Below, one piece after another: positions 26,188-36,606 of a DNA stretch of 53,303 nucleotides (its first letter is position 1; each line of letters opens with the position of its first letter). The notes beneath the pieces were generated by a model that did not search any database, was not told where the DNA came from, and saw only the letters and a list, made by a program, of their open reading frames with translations. The DNA is from Bacteroidota bacterium (lineage in GTDB: Bacteria > Bacteroidota > Bacteroidia > NS11-12g > UBA955), in the NCBI GenBank assembly GCA_024103355.1, contig JAGFIU010000001.1:1-53303 (forward strand), read 5' to 3'. Position numbers and translations under genes: made by a program.

Positions 26188-27234
26188 ATGCGAAACTATA
26201 TTATTTTATTGGTATCTACACTTATAAGTGGAGTTCCTGCCCTTGCTCAGAAGAATGTTTATTTTGATAAACTTCAAAATGTCAATGACATATACTACTA
26301 TAACGGCAAGCCATTTACCGGAATTTCACTTGTAAGACATGATTCTACCAACAAGAAAAAAATACAAATTCAATGGAAAGACGGGCTGATGGATGGAGAA
26401 AAAATCACATGGTACAAAGATGAAAAGCTCAGACAAATTATGAATTTTTCTATGGGCAAAAGAAACGGAGCTTATATCAATTATTACGAAAACGGCAATA
26501 TAAAAGAACGCGGGAATTATGTTCAAGATACTATAGACGGTATAAATGAAGGTTTTTATGACAATGGTCAACTCCGATTTTCTTATAAGTACGTGAAAGG
26601 AGTTCAAACAGATACCAACACCATGTACTTTGAAAACGGTCAGATGGAGCAACAGGTTTATATCAAAAACGGGCGATTGGATGGTGTTTTTAGGGCATGG
26701 TATCCGGATGGAAAACCAATGAAAGAGATTGGGTATAAAAATGGGTTGATGGACGGAAGCTACAGAGAATGGCACATGGACGGGACAATTGCTTTATCCG
26801 GTAATTACACTGAGGGATTCAAAGATGGACAATTTGAATCTTATGAGATTTTTGTAAAAACCCCACTCAAAATTGAAAATTATAAAAATGGCTTGAAAGA
26901 AGGGGTCTGGATTACCTTTGGTTTGGAAGGAGATACAACCAAAATAGCAAATTATCACAACGACACATTAGACGGTGAGTACATAGAAAAAATGGAAGGA
27001 AGAATTGAGAATAAGGGCAATTATGTAAATGGAGTAAAAGACGGATATTGGCAACAAAACTTAGTTACACTCATTGGTGCATCTGAAGGTACCTATAAAA
27101 TGGGAACAAAAGTCGGTCAATGGAAATTATATGACTTCAAAGGCAAATGGCTTGCTACCATTACTTTTGATGATAAAGGAGAAATTATTGATGAGTATTG
27201 GTATGGTATGAAAAAGAGAAAACAAAAGAAATAG
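26188..27234 (+). CDS. Secreted MORN/YwqK-repeat protein
   Basis: 348 residues with a signal peptide (MRNYIILLVSTLISGVPALAQ). The rest is repeats of about 22-24 residues of the MORN/YwqK type, for example FYDNGQLRFSYKYVKGVQ, MYFENGQMEQQVYIKNGR, WYPDGKPMKEIGYKNGLMDG and WHMDGTIALSGNYTEGFKDG. Such proteins are common in Bacteroidota and mostly uncharacterised; a scaffold or envelope role is possible. I start at ATG 26188; the TTG at 26179 overlaps a -7-like box (TAATTTG, 26175-26181) that ends six bases before the ATG. It is convergent with mutS. Confidence 0.85.
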   Translation: MRNYIILLVSTLISGVPALAQKNVYFDKLQNVNDIYYYNGKPFTGISLVRHDSTNKKKIQIQWKDGLMDGEKITWYKDEKLRQIMNFSMGKRNGAYINYYENGNIKERGNYVQDTIDGINEGFYDNGQLRFSYKYVKGVQTDTNTMYFENGQMEQQVYIKNGRLDGVFRAWYPDGKPMKEIGYKNGLMDGSYREWHMDGTIALSGNYTEGFKDGQFESYEIFVKTPLKIENYKNGLKEGVWITFGLEGDTTKIANYHNDTLDGEYIEKMEGRIENKGNYVNGVKDGYWQQNLVTLIGASEGTYKMGTKVGQWKLYDFKGKWLATITFDDKGEIIDEYWYGMKKRKQKK

Positions 27235-27265
27235 AGATATACTCACTCTACTATAATAACAATTG

Positions 27266-29869
27266 CTACCGCCCTCCTTCCAAGACTTTTTTTAACTCAT
27301 TCAGTTTCATCAATGCTTCGATTGGTGAGAGTGAGTTAACATCTGTCTCAAACACCATTCTTCGCATCTCTTCCAATCTCGGATCACTGATACCAAACAT
27401 AGTCATTTGTACTTCTTGTCTTTTCATTTTTTTGAGTGTTTCCTTCCCTGAAATAGCAGCTCTGTCTTTTTCCAATTCTTCAAGAATTAAACTTGCTCTG
27501 TCCGTAACCGCTTTGGGAACTCCGGCCATCTTAGCAACATGAATTCCAAAGCTGCTTTCACTACCGCCCTCAACAAGCTTTCTCAAAAATAAGATTTTAT
27601 CGCTTACTTCTTTTATTGAAATATGAAAATTTTTGACCCCTTGCAGCTTATTTTCGAGTTCATTCAGCTCGTGATAATGTGTTGCAAACAATGTTTTGGG
27701 GCTTTGCGGATGGGTAGCAATAAATTCTGCAATAGCCCATGCAAGTGAAACTCCGTCAAAAGTTGCAGTACCGCGTCCTATCTCATCCAATAAAACAAGG
27801 CTGTTTTTGCTGATGTTGTTTAATATTCCCGCAGTTTCCAACATCTCTACCATAAAAGTTGATTCCCCTAAACTGATATTATCAGAAGCACCAACCCGCG
27901 TATAGATTTTATCCACGATACCAATCCTTGCAGAATCAGCAGCAACAAAACATCCGATTTGAGCCATCAATACCGCCAACGCGGTTTGCCTTAGCAATGC
28001 CGATTTACCCGACATGTTGGGACCTGTCAGAATAATAATCCTCTGCTCCTCGTCAAATCGAATATCATTATCTATATAGCTTTCACCGGCCGGAAGCTGT
28101 TTTTCTATTACGGGATGTCTGGAAGATTTTAGCTCCAACTCAAAACCATTGATAATCTCTGGTTTGCAATAACGATTGCTCACTGATAATTCCGCAAATG
28201 AGCAGAGACAATCCAAAGTGCCAATATTAAATGCTGTAATACGGATTGGCTCAACAAAGCTGATTATATGTTGCAGAAACTCTTCGTACAATTGGGTCTC
28301 TCTTTGCAAAATAAGCGTTTCAGCATTGAGTATTTTTTCTTCCAATTCTTTGAGTTCAGGTGTAACATATCGCTCTGCATTGGTGAGTGTTTGTTTTCTA
28401 ATCCAATTTTCCGGCACCTTGGATTTATGAGCATGGGTAACTTCAAGATAATAACCAAACACATTATTAAACCCAATTTTCAATGATGGAATACCTGTTA
28501 AACTGACTTCACGTGCATGGATTTCAGCTATCCTGCCTTTTCCGTTTTGTGTAATATCCCGAAGCTCGTCTAGTTCTTTATCAAATCCAATATTAAAAAC
28601 ACCGCCTTTGGCAATCACAGCGGGCGCATCTTCACTAATCCGGTTTATAATTTTTTCTGAAATACTCTGACATGGATTGATTCTATCAGCAAGTTCAATG
28701 AGTGATGTTTCCCCGCTTTGTTTGAGAATTGTATTGATTTCCTCTGAAATTTTTAACCCTTTCGCAAGTTGTAAAAGTTCTCTTGGGCCTGATTTTAGAA
28801 GTGCTACTCTCGAAATAATTCTTTCAATATCGCCCACCTGTTTGAGCAGCTCGGTTATTTGTATTCTAAGATTGGGGTTATTAAAGAAGAACTCAACAAT
28901 ATCCAATCTTTCCTGAATGGGCTTTTGCTCTTTGAGTGGCAGAACTATCCAGTTTCTGAGCGTTCTTGAGCCCATTGGAGAAAGTGTCCTGTCAATAACA
29001 TCTACCAACGCCTTTCCTCCGGGAAATATGGGTTGAAGAATTTCAAGATTGCGAATTGTAAACGCATCCAACCAAACGTAGTTGTCTGTTTCGATTCTTT
29101 GTAGGGTGTTGATATGTTGCAGTCGGTCAAAGCAGGCTTCTGCCGCATAATGTAGAGCAGCTCCGGCTGCTGTAATCATTTCTGTTTCGTCTTCTATACG
29201 AAATCCCTTCAAAGAAACTGTTTTAAAATGATCTTTTAATTTATCTGAAGCATAATCCGGCTGGAATACCCAGGCATCCAGAGTTTGAATAATATAGCTA
29301 TCCTGCCAGGATAACGGAAACTCTCGTTGCTGATTCTTTGCTATGATAATTTCTGAAGGCTTGAACCCACCCAAAAGCTTATCAATCATTTCTATGTTTC
29401 CTGCAGTAACAAAAAACTCTCCGGTAGAAATATCCAAGAATGCTATACCAACCTGTTTGTCGGATTTGAAAACAGATGCTAAATAGTTGCTTCGTTTAGC
29501 ATCCAATACTTTGTCGCTATAAGCAACTCCGGGGCTAACCAATTCAGTTACTCCTCTTTTGACAAGTCCTTTAGCCATTTTTGGATCTTCCAATTGATCA
29601 CAGACTGCCACTCTATATCCCGCTCTGACTAATTTAGGAAGATAAGTATCCAAAGAATGATGAGGGAATCCTGCAAGCTCTACTTCTGAGGCAGAACCAT
29701 TCCCTCTTTTGGTAAGAACCAAACCAAGTGTAGTTGCTGTTTTGACTGCATCTTCAGCAAAGGTTTCATAGAAATCCCCTACCCTGAACAAGATAATTGC
29801 TCCCGGATATTTGGCTTTCACTTGCCAAAACTGTTTCATTAAGGGTGTTTCTTTTGTTTCCTTTGCCAC
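27266..29869 (-). CDS. mutS: DNA mismatch repair protein MutS
   Basis: 867 residues from GTG 29869. MutS recognises mismatches and starts repair with MutL. It opens with KETKETPLMKQ and the mismatch-reading Phe-x-Glu (DFYETF, about 33-38). The connector, core and clamp domains follow. The ABC-type ATPase has Walker A GPNMSGKS (about 616-623), LGESTFMVEML, Walker B LVLLDEIGRGT and the ATHYHEL segment. The longer frame begins at a TTG (29893) that lies inside a -7-like box (CTAATTTG), so GTG 29869 is preferred; the next ATG would remove conserved residues. Convergent with the MORN gene. Confidence 0.96.
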   Translation of the reverse strand: MAKETKETPLMKQFWQVKAKYPGAIILFRVGDFYETFAEDAVKTATTLGLVLTKRGNGSASEVELAGFPHHSLDTYLPKLVRAGYRVAVCDQLEDPKMAKGLVKRGVTELVSPGVAYSDKVLDAKRSNYLASVFKSDKQVGIAFLDISTGEFFVTAGNIEMIDKLLGGFKPSEIIIAKNQQREFPLSWQDSYIIQTLDAWVFQPDYASDKLKDHFKTVSLKGFRIEDETEMITAAGAALHYAAEACFDRLQHINTLQRIETDNYVWLDAFTIRNLEILQPIFPGGKALVDVIDRTLSPMGSRTLRNWIVLPLKEQKPIQERLDIVEFFFNNPNLRIQITELLKQVGDIERIISRVALLKSGPRELLQLAKGLKISEEINTILKQSGETSLIELADRINPCQSISEKIINRISEDAPAVIAKGGVFNIGFDKELDELRDITQNGKGRIAEIHAREVSLTGIPSLKIGFNNVFGYYLEVTHAHKSKVPENWIRKQTLTNAERYVTPELKELEEKILNAETLILQRETQLYEEFLQHIISFVEPIRITAFNIGTLDCLCSFAELSVSNRYCKPEIINGFELELKSSRHPVIEKQLPAGESYIDNDIRFDEEQRIIILTGPNMSGKSALLRQTALAVLMAQIGCFVAADSARIGIVDKIYTRVGASDNISLGESTFMVEMLETAGILNNISKNSLVLLDEIGRGTATFDGVSLAWAIAEFIATHPQSPKTLFATHYHELNELENKLQGVKNFHISIKEVSDKILFLRKLVEGGSESSFGIHVAKMAGVPKAVTDRASLILEELEKDRAAISGKETLKKMKRQEVQMTMFGISDPRLEEMRRMVFETDVNSLSPIEALMKLNELKKVLEGGR

Positions 29870-29890
29870 TATGTTATTGGTTTGAGGGCG

Positions 29891-29898
29891 CAAATTAG
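29891..29898 (-). promoter_or_regulatory. -7-like box of mutS
   Basis: CTAATTTG followed by CG on the minus strand, the same variant as upstream of the MORN gene. It ends 21 bases before the GTG start and overlaps the alternative TTG. Confidence 0.4.
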
Positions 29899-29934
29899 CT
29901 TTTCATAATGTGAAATGATTAACATTTTCTCAAT

Positions 29935-29964
29935 AAAAAAGGCGGGTAATGCCCGCCTTTTTTT
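29935..29964 (-). terminator. Rho-independent terminator after the DUF2723 gene
   Basis: GGCGGG/CCCGCC stem extended by A-T pairs, loop of five, with A and T runs on both sides. It lies 18 bases after the DUF2723 stop codon and could work in both directions. Confidence 0.85.
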
Positions 29965-29982
29965 ATGTTTAGAGACCAGATT

Positions 29983-32900
29983 CTAATTAATAATTCCTAA
30001 TTTTTTAGCTAAATCTCGGTATTGTGTGCTTTCTGCCTCAATCTTATTCTTCATGTCTTCCATGCCCCATTTTTCAAATGCTTGTTTGGCAAGGTCAATA
30101 AACTGAATTGATTCGGAAAACATACTCATTGCATAGGACGTAAATTGGGTTCTACCATCAAACTGATGAAGATATTTAGCCAATGCAAGGTTTCTTTGAT
30201 AGAGTTCAGTCATGTGGTGAATCGCCTTTTCTTTCTCATCCAAGTCATAATAAGTAAGTGCTGCATAATACTTAGTTTGTCCCCTCATAGGGAGAATAGA
30301 TTCAGGTATCTCAATAAAAACTTTATCCAACAATTTAAGAGCCCAATCCTTATTCCTATCAATGCGTTTTACCAACCATTCCTTTCTTCCTTCGGGGGCA
30401 GCAGGCATTCCTTCTGTAGGGTTTTCCAAGAGGTTCAATTCCGTTTTAAGATTTCTGTTACTCTGTTCTAAATCACTCGCAAATTGAACAAAAACATTTT
30501 GAAGATTTTGTGGAACCAAAATAGATTTTTCATCCATAAAAAAGTTTTTCTTCTCTTTCATATTAAACCATTTGAACTTCTCCATCAGGTTTTTATACAA
30601 AATTTCGTGAGCCAACCTTGTTGGTGTGCCACCTTGTGGTCTATTTTCAATAGGAACCAATCGGTATGCAAGTCCTTCTAATTGGAAATACTTTTCAAGT
30701 CCATAGTATGCGCCCCTTCCAGTTGTTGTTGTGAAATAGATTGGTCGCTTCCAGCCGGTTTTTGCATTATTGGAAATAAGATCAAAGAAAACCATATCTC
30801 CTTTGTGCATATACTGTCGATTAAAAGAAAAGCGGAGCTCATCAATAATACTACCTGTGTCTTCCATTGGAACAACCTTGTTCTCAATAACTGCTTCTTT
30901 ATCAACTTTAATAATAAAATTCTGAACAGGTAAGTAATTAATCTTTCCTCCGCTTTGGTCTGTCAAAAGCTGATTTGGGTCTTTAATAAACTTCATTACA
31001 TCAGCCAAAGGATAAAACTTTTCTTGGTCAAAATTACCAGGATAATATCTTACAAACTCATTGTTACCTGCTCTTAGATCTTCTTTTGTAAAAGTAAGCG
31101 GTAGCGGATCTGAGTTGTAAACTTTATCAAGCAGTATAGAAGAATACCAATCTGTTGGTAATAAACTCATATTGATAATTCTTATATCAGTTCTGATTCC
31201 TTCTACATTTTGAGCATACCATAGTGGGTATGTGTCATTGTCACCATTAGTAAACAAAATTGCATTTGGGGCACAAGACTCCAAATAATCAATAGCAAAA
31301 TCAATAGCCAATCTTCTTCCTGAACGGTCATGGTCATTCCAACCTTGGGCTCCCATAATAACAGGGGCAGCTAACAATGAAACCGCAGATGCAGTGATAG
31401 CAGCCATGTTACCACTCTTAATATACTTTTTCAAAAATTGCCACATCATCAATACACCCAGACCAATCCAAATACAGAATACTTGGAATGAACCCACAAC
31501 AGCATAATCTCTTTCACGAGGCTCAAAAGGTGGCATATTCAGATAAACCACAATTAAAATTCCTGTGTAGAGGAAGAATATTAGATTTACGATAAAATCA
31601 TTTTTACTATTCTTGTATTGAAAGATAATCCCCAATATTCCTAAAATAAGCGGGAGGAAATAGAACTTATTTTTAGCAAAATTTGAATTTAGTTCTTTTG
31701 GCATCTTTCCTTGCGGACCTAATCTCATATTATCAATAGGTGCCACACCGCTTATCCAATTACCATCAAACTCTTTATTAAAATAATGTCCTTGTTGATC
31801 ATTCTGTCTTCCTGCAAAATTCCACATAAAATAACGCAAATACATATAACCGAGTTGATAGTTCATAAAGAACGCCATATCATTTGCAAATGATGGCTTT
31901 GTCTTTTCATATTGCATTAGCTGACTACGCAATTGTTCGGCATTCTGTTGATCTTGACTGGAATTAATCTGTTGCGTCAGTTGGTCAATTCTGCTCTGAA
32001 TATCGGCCATACCACCCCATAGCCTATAACCTGCTGCACTACCTTCTTTCTGCATATCTCCCATTCGTGGGAAAAAGGTCTGCATGTCTTTCTGATATTC
32101 ATATTCTTGCTTATTGCCTACTTTAATATACCCCTTGTCTCCTTTTGTCCATATTGCACTTCCTTGTTCTGAACTAATTACATCAGCATTAAAATAGGGA
32201 CCATAAAGCAATGGCCTGTCACCATATTGTTCCCGATTTATGTAACTTAATAAATTAAAGGGATCGGCAGGATTGTTCATATCAATAGGTGGATTAACAC
32301 TCGAACGTATAACAACCATTGCATAACTAGAATAACCAAGTAGGATATACGCAAGAGTTACAAATGCAAAATTCAAATGTCTCTTACCTTTATTTATGGA
32401 GTATATAATGCCGCCAACAACGAACATTACAACCAATAAAATTGCTACTAATGAACCAGTATTAAATCCAAAGCCAAGCGTGTTAACAAAGAATAAGTCA
32501 AAGATTGACATTAGCTTTGGGATTCCCGGCAGCATCAAATTTTGGATAAATGTAAGGATAAGAAATCCTAAAACAAAAGCAATTATCCCGCCTTTCCAAG
32601 TCGGATTCTCAACTTTTTTGAAATAATAAATAAAAGCAACAGCAGGTATAACCAACAAACTTAGTAAATGAGTACCAATTGACAAACCAATCAACAATCC
32701 AATCATAACCAACCATTTATCTGCATGCTTACTACTACTGCTTTCCCATTTGAGTGCTGCCCAAAAAGTTGCCATTGTAAAACAAGATGACAATGCATAC
32801 ACCTCAGCTTCAACAGCAGAAAACCAAAATGAATCCATATAAGTCATAGCAAGGGAGCCAACAAATCCGGCACCAAAGATGAGAATATACTTTTCTGTAG

Positions 32901-33237
32901 ATAATTCGGATAATCCTTTAGTCAGAAGCTTTTTGGCATAATATGTAACAATCCAAAAAGTAAACATAACAGCAAGGGCTGAGGCCACAGTACTGAGCGT
33001 ATTGACCCAATAACCTACATCAGCCGGATTGGGAGCAAACATTGAAAAGATTCTTCCTAACATTAGAAAGAAAGGTGCTCCGGGGGGGTGAACCACCATC
33101 AATTTGTATGAGGCTGCAATAAATTCTCCACAATCCCATAAACTGACAGACTGTTCAATAGTAAGCTGATAAGAAATCAGTGCGATAAGTCCGGCTATTC
33201 CGCCAAACAAGTTGTTATAAAATTTGTATCCGCGCAT
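29983..33237 (-). CDS. DUF2723 (GT117-like) membrane protein
   Basis: 1084-residue multi-helix inner-membrane protein of the DUF2723 family, classed as a GT-C-type putative protein O-glycosyltransferase in Bacteroidota. The family signature is at the N-terminus: LWDCGEFIAASYKLMVVHPPG (about 33-53) with an acidic Asp-Cys-Gly-Glu motif resembling the GT-C Asp-Glu pair, then PGAPFFLMLGR. About a dozen helices run to residue 640; the remaining 440 residues are soluble and include NAILFTNGDNDTYPLWYAQ, typical of the family. It probably glycosylates exported proteins; donor and target are unknown. A terminator follows, and meaB is divergent. Confidence 0.85.
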   Translation of the reverse strand: MRGYKFYNNLFGGIAGLIALISYQLTIEQSVSLWDCGEFIAASYKLMVVHPPGAPFFLMLGRIFSMFAPNPADVGYWVNTLSTVASALAVMFTFWIVTYYAKKLLTKGLSELSTEKYILIFGAGFVGSLAMTYMDSFWFSAVEAEVYALSSCFTMATFWAALKWESSSSKHADKWLVMIGLLIGLSIGTHLLSLLVIPAVAFIYYFKKVENPTWKGGIIAFVLGFLILTFIQNLMLPGIPKLMSIFDLFFVNTLGFGFNTGSLVAILLVVMFVVGGIIYSINKGKRHLNFAFVTLAYILLGYSSYAMVVIRSSVNPPIDMNNPADPFNLLSYINREQYGDRPLLYGPYFNADVISSEQGSAIWTKGDKGYIKVGNKQEYEYQKDMQTFFPRMGDMQKEGSAAGYRLWGGMADIQSRIDQLTQQINSSQDQQNAEQLRSQLMQYEKTKPSFANDMAFFMNYQLGYMYLRYFMWNFAGRQNDQQGHYFNKEFDGNWISGVAPIDNMRLGPQGKMPKELNSNFAKNKFYFLPLILGILGIIFQYKNSKNDFIVNLIFFLYTGILIVVYLNMPPFEPRERDYAVVGSFQVFCIWIGLGVLMMWQFLKKYIKSGNMAAITASAVSLLAAPVIMGAQGWNDHDRSGRRLAIDFAIDYLESCAPNAILFTNGDNDTYPLWYAQNVEGIRTDIRIINMSLLPTDWYSSILLDKVYNSDPLPLTFTKEDLRAGNNEFVRYYPGNFDQEKFYPLADVMKFIKDPNQLLTDQSGGKINYLPVQNFIIKVDKEAVIENKVVPMEDTGSIIDELRFSFNRQYMHKGDMVFFDLISNNAKTGWKRPIYFTTTTGRGAYYGLEKYFQLEGLAYRLVPIENRPQGGTPTRLAHEILYKNLMEKFKWFNMKEKKNFFMDEKSILVPQNLQNVFVQFASDLEQSNRNLKTELNLLENPTEGMPAAPEGRKEWLVKRIDRNKDWALKLLDKVFIEIPESILPMRGQTKYYAALTYYDLDEKEKAIHHMTELYQRNLALAKYLHQFDGRTQFTSYAMSMFSESIQFIDLAKQAFEKWGMEDMKNKIEAESTQYRDLAKKLGIIN

Positions 33238-33346
33238 AAGTCTATTTTCACTCTGTAAAGGCAGCGAAAATAAAGATTTTTTACAATGCTAAAGGATATT
33301 TTCCTTAGCCTTTTCTCAAAATCAATATATTGCCTCCTTTTATCAC

Positions 33347-33354
33347 TATTTTTG
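33347..33354 (+). promoter_or_regulatory. -7 promoter box of meaB
   Basis: TATTTTTG, an exact TAnnTTTG match, only seven bases before the meaB ATG, which implies a leader of a few bases at most. Confidence 0.5.
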
Positions 33355-33361
33355 CCACTCC

Positions 33362-34282
33362 ATGAGCCAACAAAAAGTCGATTTAGAAAAACTTTTTCAA
33401 TCCATGAAAAGCGGCAATGTTCGTGCTCTTGCAAAACTTCTGACTGCTGTAGAAAACAGTCAGCAGGGTATAGAAAATATATTGGAAAAACTAAGTCCCA
33501 ATTTAAGCATTCCGGTTGTCGGAATCACAGGACCGCCCGGTGCAGGCAAAAGTTCATTAGTAAGTAATCTTGCAGGTTTTTGGGCAAATACCCTGAATCT
33601 CAAAGTGGCTATATTGGCGGTTGACCCTTCTTCACCCTTCAATTTGGGTGCATTATTGGGCGATCGTTTGCGCATGTCAGAACTCTATACCAACAAAAAT
33701 GTCTTCATTCGTTCGTTTGCTTCAAGAGGCGCATTAGGCGGACTGACACACAAAATAGTAGAAGCCACCGACCTTATCCGCAATGCCGGTTTTGACAGAA
33801 TCATCATCGAAACAGTTGGAGTGGGACAAAGCGAAATTGAGATTGCAGGATTGGCTGACACCACCGTTTTAGTTCTCGTTCCCGAAGCAGGTGATGAAGT
33901 GCAGGCTATCAAATCCGGTATTATGGAAATTGCCGATATTTTTGTGGTAAACAAAGCAGATAGAGAAGGCGCAGCAAAGTTCCATGTGTATTTACAAAAT
34001 GCACTTAATCACCGTAAAGCGACCGAATGGAATCCACCCATTATCGAAACAATTGCCACACAAAACTCAGGGATTAAAAATTTGTCGGATGCTATTGAAA
34101 AACACATCAAGTCACACAAATCAAATGAAAAAATGGCCGCTCTCCTTGCCGAAAGGGCGTGGAAATTAATTGCCGAAAAGAGAATGAGTAATCTGAGCAG
34201 AAAAGAATTGGAATCAAAAATAAACCAACTCATCCTAAAGGGTGAATTCAATTTATATTCATTGGTGAAAGCATATCAATAA
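33362..34282 (+). CDS. meaB: MeaB/ArgK-family G3E GTPase
   Basis: 306-residue GTPase that loads and protects adenosylcobalamin in methylmalonyl-CoA mutase. P-loop GPPGAGKS at 57-64, then VDPSSPFNLGALLGDRLRM, the FIRSFASRGALGG switch segment, ETVGVGQSE, and the NKAD base-recognition motif (about 198-201). Length is normal for the family. The mutase subunits are not in the window. The start ATG is seven bases after a -7 box. It is convergent with the ABC exporter genes. Confidence 0.93.
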   Translation: MSQQKVDLEKLFQSMKSGNVRALAKLLTAVENSQQGIENILEKLSPNLSIPVVGITGPPGAGKSSLVSNLAGFWANTLNLKVAILAVDPSSPFNLGALLGDRLRMSELYTNKNVFIRSFASRGALGGLTHKIVEATDLIRNAGFDRIIIETVGVGQSEIEIAGLADTTVLVLVPEAGDEVQAIKSGIMEIADIFVVNKADREGAAKFHVYLQNALNHRKATEWNPPIIETIATQNSGIKNLSDAIEKHIKSHKSNEKMAALLAERAWKLIAEKRMSNLSRKELESKINQLILKGEFNLYSLVKAYQ

Positions 34283-34300
34283 TATAGCACCAATTTCCCG

Positions 34301-35605
34301 TTATCCTTGCATTACCCACTTAAACATAGTCTTATAACCCACTTTGGCTCCTTGAGTCATAATTCCTATTCTGAACACCCTTCCGGCAACCCAAAGCATG
34401 AACAATGTTGTGATTACCAACAAAAACATGGACAGCAATAATTCCCACCATGAAACATCAAATGCAATTCGCGTCATCATTGAAATGGGAGAAGTAAATG
34501 GAATAATAGACAGCCAAAAGCTGACAGAACCGGAGGGATTCTGCAGCACAAACCCCATTGCACCAATGATTGAAACCAACATCGGAATCGTGATAGGCAA
34601 TACGAACTGTTGTGCTTCCTGCGGTGTTTCCACGGCAGCACCCACTGCTGCAAACATGGCTCCATATAATAGAAAACCAAAGAAAAAATAAAACAGAAAC
34701 AGTACAAAAATCTTTGCATAAGGGATACCGACCAATACTTGTATCCAATCCATACCTTCGGGAACCTGCGACAAATCTGTTCCTTGAATATGCGATGTAT
34801 TCATTGCCGTATTACCATCCATCATTTGTGGCAGATAAGACATGATTGCAAATGAAAATACTACAAAAAGAATTACCCAAAGAATAAATTGAAACAGTCC
34901 CACAGAAGCAATTCCAAGTACCTTACCCATCATTAGTTGGACAGGTTTAACAATAGAAACAATAATCTCAACCACTTTGCTTGTCTTTTCTTCTATTACA
35001 CTTTGCATCACCTGAGAGCCATAAATCATCACAAACATATAGATGAGCATACTCAGCGCATAACCAATTCCGAAAGTAATAGTAGAATTTGACAACTTTT
35101 CATCTCCCTTCTCGGAGAGTGTTCTTTCTGTGAGTTTTATATTGGGTTGTAAAGATGCAAGAACTGCACTATCAATATTTTGCGCCTTTAATTTTTTCTC
35201 TCTTACCTGAGTCTCCAATACCGACTTAATCTCTGAAGTTTCGTTTATACTCAGATGTGTTTTGGAAAAAAGAGTAACTCCCGGATTACCTTCTGCTCCG
35301 CTTTCGGGTATATACAAAAAAGTAAAATAATCAGAATTTATAAAAAGTTGTTTTGCATCTTCAAAATCATCCAATGTCTTCTCATAAATATATCTCGGAG
35401 TGTTGTCAAACCGGAAGCTGTTACTTTGGTCAAGTACCAAAATATGCTTGGGTTTCTGTGACTCACTCTCCTTAACACTCAAATAACCGATTAGAATAAA
35501 AAATGCCGGCATAAGAATAGGAAGCAGCAAGGTGGAAATAATGAATGAACGTTTTTTCACCCTTCCCAAAAACTCCTTTTTTAAGATTATCAATATTTTC
35601 TTCAT
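34301..35605 (-). CDS. ABC-2 type permease (NatB-like)
   Basis: 434-residue permease of an ABC exporter of the NatB/YhaP kind. One N-terminal helix (about 21-44) is followed by a soluble extracytoplasmic domain (45-170) and a C-terminal block of five or six helices, with VMQSVIEEKTSKVVEIIVSI being the family signature. Start and stop are clear; the gene overlaps the upstream ATPase stop by four bases (ATGA). The partner ATPase is the gene at 35602-36513. Possible substrates are sodium ions, lipids or peptides; nothing in the sequence decides. Confidence 0.9.
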   Translation of the reverse strand: MKKILIILKKEFLGRVKKRSFIISTLLLPILMPAFFILIGYLSVKESESQKPKHILVLDQSNSFRFDNTPRYIYEKTLDDFEDAKQLFINSDYFTFLYIPESGAEGNPGVTLFSKTHLSINETSEIKSVLETQVREKKLKAQNIDSAVLASLQPNIKLTERTLSEKGDEKLSNSTITFGIGYALSMLIYMFVMIYGSQVMQSVIEEKTSKVVEIIVSIVKPVQLMMGKVLGIASVGLFQFILWVILFVVFSFAIMSYLPQMMDGNTAMNTSHIQGTDLSQVPEGMDWIQVLVGIPYAKIFVLFLFYFFFGFLLYGAMFAAVGAAVETPQEAQQFVLPITIPMLVSIIGAMGFVLQNPSGSVSFWLSIIPFTSPISMMTRIAFDVSWWELLLSMFLLVITTLFMLWVAGRVFRIGIMTQGAKVGYKTMFKWVMQG

Positions 35606-36513
35606 GTGTTTTCTTTTACTGAGCGTATGAAAATTTGGTTCATATCAGGTAACTCTTCGCTGAACTCCATAAGTTCGAGTTGAGAAGATAGTTTTTGTAT
35701 CAATTCCTTATTGCTGACACCGTCTTTGGCTTTGATTATTGCTGTTGAGATTTCAGATGTCTCTTTGTTTTCTATAATATCAAAACTATTGTCAGCCAAA
35801 ATACTTCCTTTATACTTAATTGTAAAACTATGATTTCTGAAGCGATGTTTAATCTCGGAGGTTTTGCCTTGTAAGATTACTTTTGAGCTATTGATAAGCA
35901 CAATACTTTCACAAAGTTCTTCAACCGACTCCATTCTATGAGTTGAAAGAATGATAGAAGCACCTTTGTCTCTGAGTTTCAGGATTTCATTTTTAATTAA
36001 ATCCGCATTGAGAGGGTCAAAACCGGAAAACGGTTCATCCAAAATAATCAAATCCGGCTCATGTAGAACGGTTGCGATAAATTGAACTTTTTGCACCATA
36101 CCCTTGGACAGGTCTTCCACTTTTTTGTCCCACCAATCTTTTGCCCCAAAGTCATTCAGTTTTTCTTTGGCTTTTCGCTTTGCTTCACTTGGTGACAAAC
36201 CTCTCAACGTAGAAAAGTACATAAGTTGTTCTCCCACTTTCATTTTTTTATACAAACCTCTCTCCTCCGGCAGATACCCAATATTCAGTACATGTTTTTC
36301 TGATAATGGTTCTCCTTTTATCAAAATCTGTCCTCCATCAGGCATCAAAATTCTATTTACAATTCTGATAAAAGTACTCTTTCCGGCACCATTGGGACCT
36401 AAGAGGCCAAAAATTATTCCGCTGGGTACTTGAATATCAACCTTATCTAATGCTGTAAAGTTGCCGTACTTTTTGGTTATTGCTCGTGCATCCAGAATCA
36501 GACTGTTCTCCAT
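35602..36513 (-). CDS. ABC transporter ATPase (NatA-like)
   Basis: 303-residue ATP-binding subunit: Walker A GPNGAGKS (39-46), signature LSKGMVQK (135-142), Walker B LIILDEP with Glu160, and the switch His in ILSTHRME. The C-terminal 80 residues form an extra domain seen in NatA/YhaQ-type subunits. It drives the permease encoded directly downstream with a four-base overlap. A weak -7 box (one mismatch) may lie about 20 bases upstream. Confidence 0.93.
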   Translation of the reverse strand: MENSLILDARAITKKYGNFTALDKVDIQVPSGIIFGLLGPNGAGKSTFIRIVNRILMPDGGQILIKGEPLSEKHVLNIGYLPEERGLYKKMKVGEQLMYFSTLRGLSPSEAKRKAKEKLNDFGAKDWWDKKVEDLSKGMVQKVQFIATVLHEPDLIILDEPFSGFDPLNADLIKNEILKLRDKGASIILSTHRMESVEELCESIVLINSSKVILQGKTSEIKHRFRNHSFTIKYKGSILADNSFDIIENKETSEISTAIIKAKDGVSNKELIQKLSSQLELMEFSEELPDMNQIFIRSVKENT

Positions 36514-36606
36514 CTTTAATATATCAAAGGCAATATTAAACCAAATTTATTCTACTCTTAGACACAAACAATCTATTCAATATGATTTAGATATACATAT
36601 TTATAT